The notes: a model not told the origin generated them from the letters alone. Numbered from the stretch's first letter, positions 11,325-23,001 are shown. The stretch: 64,000 nucleotides of DNA from Euryodendron excelsum (GCA_033060915.1 CM065394.1:22249001-22313000), one strand, 5' to 3'. Numbers and translations: made by a program.

Positions 11325-12018
11325 GTTGGGGTGACCAACAGACCGCTGGAGAGTGTTATATGGCATCCCTCAGAGGGGAGACCAAAGAGGTCATGCTAAT
11401 TGAGGAGCTGGAGGTTCAAGATGAGGAGGAGATCAGGAGGGGAGAACCAGTAGAAGAACTCGAGGAGGTCGTGGTCGGAGGGCAAGACCAGACCAAGATA
11501 GTAAAAATCGGGACAACAGTCCCGGAGGAATTCAAGGAGGGATTGAGGTCTTTCCTCAAGCAAAATGCTAATGTTTTTGCTTGGTCTTATGTGGATATGT
11601 CGGACATCGACACCCGGGTTATTGCTCATCATCCGAACATAGACCCAACGGTAAAACCAGTCAGGCAGAAAAGGAGGACCTTCGCCCCAGAGCGCAAAAA
11701 GGCAATAGCTGACGAAGTTGAGAAATTGACCAGAGCTGGCTTCATAAAGGAGGCCCAGTACCCCACTTGGCTGTCTAATGCGGTGATGGTCAAAAAAACG
11801 AATGGAAAATGGAGGATGTGCGTGGACTTCACAGATCTAAATAGGACATGTTCGAAGGATAGCTTCCCCTTACCCATAATAGATCAACTGGTGGATTCAA
11901 CAGTAGGGTATGAGATGCTAACCTTCATGGATGCTTTCTTAGGTTACAATCAGATAAAGATGGCAGAGCACGACCAGGAGCACACGGCGTTTGTGACAAA
12001 CAGAGGTCTGTACTAAGC
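11325..12018 (+). pseudogene. Truncated reverse transcriptase of the Tat element
   Basis: After the frameshift the sequence resumes with 'GDQQTAGECYMASLRGE', then 'FAPERKKAIADEVEKL', 'KTNGKWRMCVDFTDLNR', 'DSFPLPIIDQLVD' and 'MDAFLGYNQIKMAEHD', the first RT blocks of a plant gypsy pol. It stops after 'TNRGLY' with TAA at 12014-12016. The YxDD catalytic motif, RNase H and integrase are absent; the next bases are the 59-bp array. This looks like an internal deletion that joined mid-RT to the 3' repeat region. Confidence 0.8.
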
Positions 12019-12019
12019 C

Positions 12020-12777
12020 AAAATGATCAATCCCCAAGACTGACCAGACAAGCCGAAAGGCCACAAGGCTACTAAGCCCAATTGGTCAGTCCCCAAGACT
12101 GACCAAACTAGCCGAAAGGCCACAAGACTACTAAGCCCAACTGGTCAGTCCCCAAGACTGACCAGACAAGCTGAGAGGCCACAAGGCTACTAAGCCCAAA
12201 TAGTCAGTCCCAAGACTGACCAGACAAGCCGAAAGGCCACAAGGCTGCTAAGCCCAACTGGTCAGTCCCCAAGATTGTCTAGATAAGCCGAAAGGCCACG
12301 AGGCTAACAAGCCCAGACAAGCTGAAAGGCCATAAGGCTACTAAGCCCAAATGATCAGTCCCTAAGACTGACCAGACAAGCCTAAAGGCCACAAGGCTAC
12401 TAAGCCCAAATGGTCAGTTCCCAAGATTGACCAGACTAGCCGAAAGGCCACAAGGCTACTAAGCCCAAATGGTTAGTCCCCAAGACTGATTAGACAAGCC
12501 GAAAGGCCACAAGGCTACTAAGCCCAACTGGTCAGTCCCCAAGACTGACTAGACAAGCCGAAAGGCCACAAGGTTGCTAAGCCCAACTAGTCAGTCCCCA
12601 AGACTGACCAGACCAAGCCAAAAGGCCGCAAGACTACCAAGCCCAGACAATCCGAAAGGTTAGTAAGTTAACAAGTTCACCTGGTTAGTCCACGAGACTG
12701 ACCAGATTGGCTTAGATACTCATAAGGCCACTAAGCCCACTTGGTCAGTCCCATAGACGTACAGGTCAAGTCAAAGA
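12020..12777 (+). repeat. 59-bp minisatellite array with a hairpin in each unit (about 12 copies)
   Basis: Units of 59 bp recur about twelve times with modest divergence and two longer irregular units (near 12300 and 12640). The core TGGTCAGTC-cccaa-GACTGACCA is a perfect 9-bp stem with a 5-base loop. The other half carries 'gccgaaaggccacaaggc' and 'taagccca'. Tandem repeats between pol and the 3' LTR are a known feature of Tat-lineage elements and a known source of plant satellites. Confidence 0.9.
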
Positions 12778-12861
12778 AGGCAATCACAGGCATTTGAATA
12801 AAAGAACACAGAGCACGAATGAGAGGCAAAAAGGCATTTTTATTAATAGAAGTCAATTAAA

Positions 12862-12874
12862 AGGGGGGGGGGGG
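12862..12874. repeat. Poly-G run after the minisatellite
   Basis: About 13 consecutive G residues follow 'ttaaaa' near 12860. It could be a relic polypurine tract or simple-repeat expansion. It lies before the antisense ORF, not before an LTR. Confidence 0.7.
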
Positions 12875-12889
12875 GAATCTACAAGGGTT

Positions 12890-14869
12890 TGGGTCTTTTG
12901 ATAAAGCTCAGGATTGAGCATCATCCTCTTCTTCTGCTGCAGGGGTCTGGTCTTCCCACCAGGCGCCTGGGAGGTAGTGTCATCAGATGACTTCAAGGAA
13001 GAGAAGTCCAAGTCTGGGAAAAGCTTTTTTGCTACAACCTTAGCATCGACGAAACCCTCTATGTAAGCCTCGCCGACTTCATCTTAAAAGGCTGCCCCAG
13101 CTTTAAACTCCTCCACAACCTTATCCTGAGCATTTTTTAGCTGCCCCTCTAGCTCAGTTACCCTCAAGGTCAGAGAGTCCTTGACAACCTTAAAGGCCTG
13201 AGCATCAAAGGTCAAGACCTCAACCTTTTTCTTAAGGTCAGCCGACTCGTCCAAGACGGCAGTCTTCTCTGCCTCAGCGACTGCCTTGGATTCTTCAGCA
13301 TCCTTAACCTTCTTCTCCAGACCACTGATGGTTTCGGTTAAAGTCTCGATGACTTATCCTTTCTTAGAGCTCTCAGTTGTCTTCGCCTTCAAGCTGGTAG
13401 AAAGATAGAACGCTTTGACATGCAACTACAAAAGGATGGGCAGATCAGTATCAAAAAATTAGAGCAGTCAGATGAGAAAGAAAGGTTAACCAGAAGCATC
13501 ACCTTGACAGCGTCGTGGTTCATGCTCTTTGTCAGTTGGGCGTTGTTCCAGTTTGTAAAAGGGGCCACGTCCTCCATACTGATGAATTTTTTCATCCTTT
13601 CCCAAGCAGCCTCGACTTCTTCCACAATAAGGGGCTCGTCTTACTGAGTTGTAGGCGATTGGCCCATAGGTGTTGCTGCAGCAGGTGGAGGCATATCAAC
13701 GCCAGACCGCAGAGGACCCCATACTCCTCTTATCAAAACCCATGTTAGATTCTAATCCTGCAAAACACACAAGGTAGGGATCAATGCACTCGCATTAGAA
13801 AGCAGCTGCAATAGACATACCAAACTCACTCCTCTCAACGCGAAGGGCTTCGATGGAAGGGTCTGAACCTAAGAGGTAGGCTGCCAAACTCTCACCAGAT
13901 ACAATGGGTGCCCAGCTCTTGACTGGGTGCTCCCTCACCCTCATTAACCAGCCTTCCCTTGACTCGTCCTCCAGCACAGGAAGGCGTGCTAAGCAAAAGA
14001 AAAACTAATAATGGTCAAACTACTACCTTAAGAAGGGATCAAGTATTAAAGCATGAAAGGCGCTTACCCTTCCTACCTGGTCTACCCCATTGTCTGGGTA
14101 TGTGAGGGGCCTGGTCGATCATATCCTCCTAGTGGGCAATCTCCATATCCTCGCTATAAACAAAGCAGACCTTTTCCTTCCAGCGCTTGTGGGAAACTAG
14201 GAGATTAGTTATCAGAGTAGGTTGACCGTCCCAAGCTAAGAAGTAATACCAGCTTGAGCTCTCGCTTTTCATTATTTTATAATAAAAAAAGAAGTCTTCA
14301 GGGGTTAGGATTTCCTCCTTGTCTGTAGCAGTCTACCACAAGGCTGCACAGCCCACAAGAATGTGCCATGAGTTGGACATGAGTTGCCCAGGAGCTAGGC
14401 TGGCCCTGCTCAAGACTTCCCTAATAGGAGGAGTAATGGGAAACCTCAGCCCCCCGGTCAATGCACTCTCGTACACCTCGATTTCCCCAGGGCGAGGGAG
14501 GCACGCTCTGTCCTCGCTCCCAGGAACTCTATAGCTCATGGAGGCTGGGAATTGGTAGGTAGACCAAAGCTTTCTCACTTTCGCCCCGTCTAGGATGGAG
14601 GCTATGTGCCTCGCCTCATGCCTACAGTTTGGGGCAGAGGGCGACCCAACTCCAACCTCGGCCATAGCCACATGGGTACCTTTAAAGGCGTCAACGATGG
14701 CCATAGGGCTCCTTGCCCTCGTTAGCCTTACCTCTTGGGTAACATCCCCAATGTCGGCCCCAGAGTAATTCGCGAAGGCACTCCAAGCCTCATCTGGCCT
14801 AACCCTATCCAAATCCATTGAAGCAGTATGCCCATAACCAGATGATAAGGTGATTAGGTGAGGGTTCAT
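12890..14869 (-). pseudogene. Antisense additional ORF of the Tat element ('transposase (putative) gypsy type' family)
   Basis: The minus strand from 14869 to 14333 is open for 178 codons. Its end reads 'GLRFPITPPIREVLSRASLA', then 'PGQLMSNSWHILVG', matching the conserved core of the plant family annotated as putative gypsy-type transposase. A TAG stop follows, then 'EDFFFYYKIMKSESSSWYYF' (near 14240-14300). A further block lies at 13977-13795. A Lys/Glu/Leu-rich, probably coiled-coil stretch fills about 13390-12900. Several stops break it. Its function in Tat elements is not established. Despite the family name, transposase activity should not be assumed. Confidence 0.65.
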
Positions 14870-15085
14870 GATCCTAGGGTCTTCTATTTCGTGTAGAGTT
14901 GCGAAAGTAGATCTAGAGGCCTCTAAGACGCCCTAATACACAGACTCAACAAAGGATGGGTTGAACAAAGATAAGAGCCAAATCTTCTGGGCCTCATCAC
15001 ATTTAAATAATAAATTATTTACAATTTCTTCTTCAGTCCTACATCTCAAACATATAAGAGACACTTCTACCTTCTTTTTGATCAG

Positions 15086-16353
15086 TGATTACACTCCAAA
15101 AGTGTAATTTTAATCCCCTAATTAGTGGATTGTTAGCTCTAGTTTAGGTATTAGATTAGTATTTTATCTTTAAATTGTCCTAAACATATATTTTTGATCT
15201 AATTGTAGGGAATTGAGCTTAATTGTAGAATAAAGGGTAAAAAAGTGCATCACCGAGTGATCGTCTAACTCATCGAGTGCTAACTTTAGACAGCTGATTT
15301 CGCCGAGTGAATCAAGAGTGTTAGCCAAGCGCTCAGCCTAGCGATCGGTCACTTGGGCGAGCACTTGGTCTCTTGGACGAGCGCGCAATTGAGCGCTCAG
15401 TTAGCGCTCACTTGACGGAGCCCTATTTTTGTCCAACAGATAAAAGGCTATTTTAGACTTTTTTTTAAGGCAATCTCTCATTTTTTATACTTAGATAGCT
15501 TAGATTCATTGTATTTAGGAGTAGTGTAAAGATAGAAACTTTGTTTTCTTGCATTTTCCTTAGCTTTCCTTCATTTTCCTTACAACCAAACACAAGTTTC
15601 TCCTCAATTCAATGCAAGATTTACATTTCTCTATGCTTTGTACCATGGAATCAACTAGTTAATCATCTACTTGGATGCAATTGTGAAGATACACCAAAGA
15701 TCTTCAAGTATTTAATGGAAGTAACTAGATTTCAATGATCTATCTTACGATTTCTCTAATTCATCTTAATTGAGTTTGGATTTATAAGAAAACTTAGGTT
15801 CATAACACAATTTGATAACTCTTATGCACAATTCTTTAATTGGTATAGGGATTGCACAAATCTAAGGTTTAAATCTATGACTTTATCAATAGATAACTAT
15901 TCTACTCTCAATTAAGTATGAATCTAAGATTTTATGGTCTAAACCCTCCGGATCAAGGATCCACGGAGTGATCCTTGATTTGAGTTATCAAATTCCTCAT
16001 TGAAACTCTTGTTGGACTTGGTTAATTGAATCAATTGTATCCAAGCCCCTTTTAATTGTCTCTAAATCTAGATTATAATTACTTGCTTAGTTGTTAATTA
16101 TTTCCAATTACATTGCATTAGTTGTTTAACAAACTATTCTCAAACACGTAAAGATTTTGGTCTACTTTCGGTTTAATTCCATTTTATTTGCAATTCAATT
16201 TAGGATAGTTTAGTGTTAGTTGAGTGCTATAGCCTATATTTGGCTTGGTCCTCGAGGAAAATTGACTCCGGTACTCACTGAATTTTATACTTCAATCGCG
16301 ACACCCATTCTCTTACAGGGGCTCAATTTTTGAACATCTTTCAAAGCAATTCA
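15086..16353 (+). repeat. 5' LTR of the Athila-like element
   Basis: 1268 bp. It shows high but imperfect identity to 19125-20426. A segment around 15290-15420 carries recurring 'gagcgctc' and 'cttgg(g/a)cgagc' phrases, richer in CpG than its surroundings. A TATA-like 'gataaaaggc' lies near 15439. Confidence 0.9.
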
Positions 16354-16358
16354 AGTTT

Positions 16359-16375
16359 TGGTGCCATTGCCAGGA
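16359..16375 (+). promoter_or_regulatory. Primer-binding-site-like sequence of the Athila-like element
   Basis: TGGTGCCATTGCCAGGA starts five bases after the LTR. It looks like a decayed TGGCGCCGTTGCCGGGG-type site as found in Athila elements. Confidence 0.65.
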
Positions 16376-16871
16376 CCAAAGGCACAAGGCGAGTACTAAT
16401 GAATCTTGGGTTAGAGAGCAATTTGTGGATTGGATCTCCATTGATCCACCACAATGATGGAGTCTATGACTTAGGCCATTGGAACTTTGTTCCACCTTTT
16501 TATGTAAATAGCATGCTAGATTTTGATTCCTTCTTTTCCTTTTTTATTTTAGGATTCTTTATTTGATTATTTTAGAACTTTGAATTGCTTAGCGATCAAT
16601 TGGTGGATAGGCTTTTGTGCTTAATTGATTATTGGTGGTATTATTATTGCCTAAGGAGATTGAAGGTTTCTGTTGGTTTGAAATTGTTTCAATTGGTAGA
16701 AATTTTTATATGGAGATTAAAGGGTTTGGAAGAAAATTGGTAGTTATGGATTGTGAATTGACTTGTTGAGACTCAAATTGCCAATTTGTTTGTGCATTAT
16801 ATAATATTTTGTATTCGTGACTCAATCAGTAAGCATTCAAGTGTGGACCCCAAAAGCCATTTCCTCTATGC

Positions 16872-17923
16872 TTGGTAACTCATTTTCTCACACGTGATCT
16901 CTACACATTGATATATGCACAATGGAATACTTTTTTTAATGGGTTGAGAATAGTGTTAATGAGAGTTTTCATGGTTGTGATAACATGGAAACACCTCCTT
17001 GTCGGTCTCTTAGAGACTACATTTGAGCTAATGAGATTAGAGCTCAAGAACCATCTTGCCGGTCTCTTTGAGATTGTATTCACACTAATGGCCAAATGGA
17101 GTATTTTACACCAACTCCCAATTCGGGGTGGTGTAACCAATTCAACCTTGTTAGGGGACTTAAGAGCACCTTTTCACATCATTATCTAGCCTCACCTCAA
17201 TCCTACCAAGAGCCCTTTGACCATTATCATGAATCACCACCAACTCTATTCTTTCAATGAGCATGAGCATATTATATACCCATCTCCACCTAATGAGTCT
17301 CTTGGGGACGATCCCTAACTAGCATCTCTAGAACGAATAAAGAGCATGTTAGCTGACGTAAAGGGTCAAATGACCTTAATATTCGAAGCTTTGAATGTCC
17401 AAGAGACAACCACCTACCAAGAGAGCTTTAGAGAAACCTCTCCTAATCCTAACCCCAACCAAGAGCAAGTCCATCACATCCCTAGCCTTAGGAATGAGGA
17501 TATTTTGGAGCAAACCATCTTTCCCCAAATTTGGAGTCTAGGGAAGAAAATCCTAAGGTAAGTGAGGAAGTTATTGAAGATAATGATAGGGATGATAAAC
17601 CTGAGAGGGTGGAGCCCATGATTAAGGCTTTCGACCAAAAAAGAGAGTGGGGGGAAGATAGTGAGAGAAATGAGAAGCCGACGAAGGTTGCGAGCAAGAA
17701 TCCTCTAGAGAAAACCATTGCCTTTAGTGAGAATGTTCATCTTGTCGATATTAGGGATTCATATGGGAAGGAGGATATTAATGGTATAGAGGGCATTCCT
17801 AACATTTCTTTGGATCATGAGACCCATGCTTTTACACCTCTAGCACCTAGTCGTCATATCCTGAAGCCTTTGGAGATTCATGCCCCAACATTAGAACCGA
17901 CTATCCTTCATCTTATCGAATAA
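16872..17923 (+). pseudogene. Unrecognised ORF region inside the Athila-like element
   Basis: Open stretches of 105 codons (16872-17189), 71 codons (17346-17561) and 130 codons (17531-17923) follow one another. The last two overlap in different frames, which suggests one frameshifted ORF. The predicted product is acidic and Glu/Asp/Lys-rich ('EEVIEDNDRDDKPERVE'), with no motif of gag, protease, RT or integrase that I recognise. Codons are broken and no start context stands out. It could be a remnant of a highly diverged gag-like protein or of a captured host sequence. Confidence 0.4.
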
Positions 17924-19104
17924 CTAAAGGAAGGGGAAGATAAAGTGGTTCATGACTTGAGCTTACTTGCACCTTTGTGCAAGATCATTTTACCTTCTCT
18001 ACCTTCCATGACCCTTTCTACCCTAGTGTGCTTCAATGTTATATCATTGAGTTCAACAAAGATGTTAAAATTTTCTATTATTATGCTTGTTTAAACTCTT
18101 TGAAAGTTCCACGAATGCACTTGTGGAATGATGGCAAATTTTCACTTCGGGTATAAGGTGATCCTCTCTCCAATTTTGTGTAGGAGTAAGAGTGGAGTAG
18201 TTTAGATAGTTTTTTTATTTTATTTTTTTAGTCTTGTTAGATAGGGGGGTGCACTTAGGCACCCTAACCTCTCCTCTTTTATTGTTTTATCTCATTCTAT
18301 GTTTTGCCTTCATGCATTAAGGACAATGCATTATTCTAGTCGAGGGGAAAAGTAGTTATAGAGGCTTAACCTCTATTTTTGTTTTTGTTTTGTTAATTTT
18401 TGTAGAAATTTTTGGCAATTTTGAACATTTGATGATAACTTCCTCTAGTTAGAAGTAGAGTTTAGATATCATTTTTATATGCATGTATTCCATTATTTGT
18501 ATCTAAAGCTCTACTGTTCATGGTGGATGTCATTTTTGAACTTTATTGTTATATCTTAAGTGTTATGCTTCGATTTCTCTATAGTTTATTGACTATTCTT
18601 AGGTATTACATTAAATGATGATCGTTTGACTAATTAGGATTCTTGGTAGAGGTTGAAGTATCGTGTGGTTTCGGCATTTTACTTGGTTATCTTTAGCACG
18701 CCTTTTCATACTTTACATGCTATCTCTTTGTAATCCATGATGAATGTGTTAATGCTTTAGATGTGGGACCATAGCATATTCATAAGATTCGATCTTGGAT
18801 TTTTGAATGGTTAGAGTGTTGCATGGCATATATTCATAGTATGATGAACACGTCACTCTTTGATTTTGATATTTTGGGGGATATTATCTTGTTCTTAGTC
18901 TTTGATTGATGATTATGAGTTGATGTTTGTGAGTATCGTCACTGTAATATCTCACGAGACATCACTTGTCCACTACGGGTAAACTAAGGGTTTAAAGGCT
19001 TGATGTATAGGCTAAATGCATTTGTAACTCCTAGAAAAGTGGAGATTATCTTGTGTACATACTTACTTTAATTGTAGATTTTGCTAGGGAGTGGCAAAAA
19101 GCTA

Positions 19105-19124
19105 AATTGGGGGGGGGGGGGGTG
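19105..19124 (+). other. Polypurine tract of the Athila-like element
   Basis: A run of about 14 G residues preceded by 'aaatt' lies directly before the 3' LTR start at 19125, where a polypurine tract is expected. Confidence 0.7.
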
Positions 19125-20426
19125 TGATTACACTCCGATAGTGTAATCTCAATCCCCTAATTAGTGAATTGTTAGCTCTAGTTTAGGTATTAGATTAGTA
19201 TTTTATCTTTAAATTATTCTAAACATGCCTTTTTGATCTAATTGCAGGGAATTGAGTTTAATTGTAGAAGAAAGGGCCAAAAAGTACACTGCCGAGTGAT
19301 CACCTAACTCATAGAGCACTAACTTCAGAGAGTTGATTTCACTGATTGAATTAGGAGTGTTAGCCAAGCGCTCGGCTGAGCAATCGGCCACTTGGGTAAG
19401 CACTCGGTCCCTTGGACAAGTGCTCGGCCGAGCGCTTGATCTTTTGGGGCAAGCGTTAGTTGAGCGCTCGGTTAGTGCTCGCCTGATGGAGCCCTGTTTT
19501 TGTCTAACGTATAAAAGGTTGTTTTAGGATTCTTTTTTTTTTTTTTATGTTATCTCTTTTTTTTTTTTTTTTTTTTTTGTACTTAGATAGCTTAGATTCA
19601 TTGTATTTATGAGTAGTGTAGAGATAGAAACTTTATTTTCTTGCATTTTTCTTGTAACCAAACACTAGTTTCTTCTCAATTCAATATAAGATTATATTTC
19701 TCTATGGTTTCTATCATGGAATCAACTAGCTAATCATCTACTTTGATGCAATTGTGAAGATATACCAAGAATCTTCAAGTATTTCAATAGAGATAACTAG
19801 ATTTCAATGATCTATCTTATGATTTCTCTAATTCATCTTAATTGAGTTTGGATCTATAAGAAAACTTAGATTCATAGTACAATTTGGTAACTCTTATGCA
19901 TAATTCTTCAATTGGTAAAGAGATTGAACAAATCTAAGATTTGAATCTATGATTCTATCATCGGATAACAATTATACTCTCAAATAAGTATGAATCCAAG
20001 GTTTTATAATTTAAATCCTTCGAATCAAAGATCTATGGAGGGTTCCTTAATTTGAGTTATCAAATCCCCCATTAAAACTTTTATTGGACTTGGTTGATTG
20101 GATCAATTGTGTCCAAGCTCCTTTTAATTGTCTCTAAATCCAGATTTCAATTACTTGCTTAGTTGTTAATTATTTTCAATTATGTTGCATTAGTAGCTTA
20201 ACAAACTATTCTAAAAAATGTAAAGATTTTTGGCCTATTTTCGGTTCAATTCCATTTAATTTGCAATTCAATTTAGGATAGTTTAGTGTGAGTTGAGTGC
20301 TATAACTGATATTTGGCTTGATCCTCGAGAAAAATCGACTCCGATACTCACCAAATTTTATACTTCAATTACGACACCCGTTCTCTTGCGAGGGCTTAAT
20401 TTCCAAATATCTTTGGAAGCGATTCA
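19125..20426 (+). repeat. 3' LTR of the Athila-like element
   Basis: 1302 bp. It differs from the 5' LTR by many substitutions and by expansion of poly-T tracts near 19532-19577. It ends TTCA at 20426 and is followed at once by the ATCAG target duplicate. Confidence 0.9.
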
Positions 20427-20493
20427 ATCAGCTAATTGTTGCCATACAAGAAATTTCACCTTCAACATATTTTGTTCAGTTATATAAGATGTT

Positions 20494-20631
20494 TTTTTTT
20501 TTTTGTAATAACTAAACCCAACACAACTCGTTAAAACGAGAAGTGTGGGAAGAAGTTATTAACTTAACACATACACCCATCTCTCCTGATGTGGGAGAGC
20601 CTGCCCAGCACGAGACCCCCATATGATCGTG
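20494..20631 (-). mobile_element. Short retroposed insertion with poly-A tail (minus orientation)
   Basis: A poly-T run of about a dozen bases begins at 20494, followed by about 125 bp. The insert is flanked by a 15-bp duplication with one mismatch: GTTATATAAGATGTT (20479-20493) and GTTGTATAAGATGTT (20632-20646). Long target duplication plus poly-A tail indicates LINE-mediated retroposition. No pol III A or B box is seen, so it may be a retroposed RNA fragment, not a classic SINE. Confidence 0.6.
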
Positions 20632-20783
20632 GTTGTATAAGATGTTAAACATTATGATATACCACACTTTTCAATACTTTGTATAACAAGGCAAAAATAT
20701 GCTTAACATGTACACACGTTAGCATTTACCTAGAAAGGAATGCCACTAAATCCACCTTCCATCTAAACTAACTCATTCTAATT

Positions 20784-20983
20784 TAGAGCTATTTGGTAGG
20801 GCTTTTTTGCCTATTCTTTTTAAGCTTATAAGTAAAAAAGTCTATTTTTTTTTAGTTTTTTAGTTTTTACTTATCTTTAGCTTATAAAAACAAAAAAGTA
20901 AAAAAAATTCTAACTTTTTTGCTTATAAATCAAAAAAATAAAACTAAAAAAGTTAAAAAAAAAACTGTACCAAACGGACTGTG
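20784..20983. mobile_element. hAT-like MITE, copy 1
   Basis: About 200 bp with inverted ends: 'gctatttggta' on the left, 'gtaccaaacggac' on the right. The interior is A/T-only-like, with 'gcttataa' motifs facing each other. A second copy with the same ends and interior lies at 50563-50766. Confidence 0.6.
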
Positions 20984-20999
20984 AGGATAATTAAATAAA

Positions 21000-21829
21000 A
21001 TAATTATGAATATGGATGCATCTATTTATATATATTGTATGGAATGAATTGTTACGTTTCTACATATACAAAAAAGTTGGGTCGTAGTTGTCCTACCTCT
21101 CTCACAATGTGGTGCGTAGCCCTGCTAGTCCCAAACGCACTAACCCAACCCCTTACCAGGGGGCTACAAGAGGATAAGATAATTTCTCCTAAATATATGT
21201 ACAACGTACTTGTTCGACTCAATGAGACTTCTAGCCACTTATCATAATTGGTAAGGGTGAAATGGGAGTTTCCATGAGTTAGATGGCCAAAATTAGTTTT
21301 ACTAAAAATAATTTACAAAGTTCAAGTTAAGAGTGGGTTTAAAATACAAGAATGGAAAGTATTGGCGATTTAGATGCTGAAATGGATAATAACTTGAATT
21401 GCAGCTGAGTACAGTTAAACAAATGAATAAGTAAATAAAATAAAGAGAAATAAAAAAATATTATGGAGAAAATGGTTGAGAATATCTCTTTAAACTATTT
21501 GGATTTTTAACATAATCAAAAATTTTTTTTTATTTTAACCCAAATCAAAGATGGTAAGAACTTTGAAAATTCGACATTTTGTAAAGGGATCATGATGTTA
21601 TTTATCATGTAAGTCTCTATGATGTGTGTATACTATAGTACAGAATTGAATATCCATCACAATAAGTATATTTTGTAGTTTTGTAAAAACAAAAAAAACA
21701 ATAATTTCAATTTTAGTACATTTCAAAAATGGGTATTTTCTTATATTTTTGTTACCCAAACTATTCCTCTGTAACTAAAGTTGGGTGGCTATGGAGTGCA
21801 ACAATAATACAAACACGCGCATACACATC

Positions 21830-21866
<37 letters not shown>

Positions 21867-22000
21867 TATCGCAGCCACAACCATTACAAGAAATCACAAA
21901 GGCAAAAAAGACAATAGAAAAAAAAGAATAAACAAATAAAATAAAAGAGCTATTATTATTTATTTTAGTATTTAAAAAAAATTCTCTCTCTCTCTCTCTG
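21000..22000. other. Intergenic, AT-rich, no gene seen
   Basis: No conserved coding block. It contains an (ATT)n microsatellite at about 21830-21866. The right end runs into the CT-rich leader of the ER-ANT1-like gene. Confidence 0.55.
21830..21866. repeat. (ATT)n microsatellite
   Basis: About twelve ATT units in a row. Confidence 0.95.
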
Positions 22001-23001
22001 TCTCTACCTCACCAGCTCCTCTCCTCTCCTCTCCTCTCCATTCCCTCTCTCATCTGCTTTGTTACGTCCCCCTCCCCTCTCTCCGTCTCTCTCTCTAAAA
22101 ATTCTTTGTCTAAGAACCAAGAAGTAGCAACAAGGAAGGAGCAGAGAAAGGAGGTAGAAGAAAACCTGGTACTCTCTCTCTCTAGTCTCTCTTTTGTTCT
22201 TGTTAGGATATTGAATCGAGTATATGAGAATTGGCGAAGAAAAGCTCAAATCTGGCTGTGTATTTGCCAGCTATTAGGCAGTTCGTCAATGGCGCATATG
22301 ATTGGAAATATATGTATTTGTATAGATATCTGCTGACACGAACGCTCATAACACACGTGCTTTCTATACGTATTGAATGAATCTACGAAAGATACTTGAT
22401 TTGTTCAAGTTTTAGGATTGTTGTGTAGGGTTTGACACTTTATGAGAATCATTCTATCGATTCAAGTGTTAATGATGAGCTTATAAAGAGGTTCGTAAAA
22501 TGAGATAAAATAGTGGGATGTTTATATTCGTACTTTCTTTGCAATGTGTAATGCCATTGATTTTGGTCAAATGGAGATGAATAAAATTGAAATGATCACA
22601 ATATTGAATGAATCAAATGGTCACATTTTTTCATGGGATGCCTGTATATTCTGCTCATATTACCAATTTGGTTTTGTTCAGAAATTTCTGTATTATTGAG
22701 AATATAATCAACAATAAGAAGAACAAAGACTGAGTAGTTATCTACGTGAGTACATGGCACTACTCCTATTTGTGTTGAAGATAACAAGGAGTATTTTGTT
22801 AATATTTGTTAGATTGCAAAGGGAAATGAATTACGTTAGAATTTGGCCTCTGGCAAGCATGGCTAGCATTTTAATTTTTAAATATATTTTCATGCCATGT
22901 CTATATGTTACTATTCATTCCTATTTTGAGGGACATGTATGAGTGAGGAGATGGACAGTATTTCTGTTTTGTAATTGGGTTTGTGGTTACTTCTGCAGGG
23001 C

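Larger units (their letters stand above)
8642..15000 (+). mobile_element. Ty3/gypsy retrotransposon of the Tat lineage, internally deleted, no 3' LTR
   Basis: In order it has a 5' LTR (8642-9209), a primer-binding-site-like sequence (9211-9228), gag (about 9173-10675), aspartic protease (10863-11321), an N-terminal RT fragment (to 12016), a 59-bp tandem array (12020-12777) and an antisense extra ORF (about 12890-14869). A gypsy element with 3' tandem repeats and an antisense additional ORF is the layout described for the Tat lineage (Tat/Ogre/Retand). The RT palm, RNase H and integrase are missing: RT ends in a stop and runs straight into the array. No 3' LTR was found before the next element at 15086, so the right boundary is approximate. 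Confidence 0.8.
15086..20426 (+). mobile_element. Non-autonomous Athila-like LTR retrotransposon, structurally complete
   Basis: The 5341-bp unit has two LTRs (15086-16353 and 19125-20426), each starting TGATTACACTCC and ending TTCA. It is flanked by the perfect 5-bp target duplication ATCAG (15081-15085 and 20427-20431). A primer-binding-like sequence follows the 5' LTR and a poly-G polypurine tract precedes the 3' LTR. The 2.77-kb interior lacks recognisable gag, protease, RT or integrase, so it must have been mobilised in trans. The Athila assignment rests on the primer-site type and LTR length only. Confidence 0.85.

Noticed and set aside
12020..12777. CRISPR-like array of regular repeats
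   Set aside because: Units are contiguous with no unique spacers, in a plant retrotransposon. It is a minisatellite.
14319..14534. Plus-strand open frame opposite the antisense Tat ORF
   Set aside because: It has no recognisable family; the minus strand holds the conserved protein, so this is a shadow.
14870..15085. 3' LTR or target duplication of the Tat element
   Set aside because: No sequence matching the 5' LTR ends was found here. The AGACA match near 15056 to the left flank is short and not next to an LTR end.
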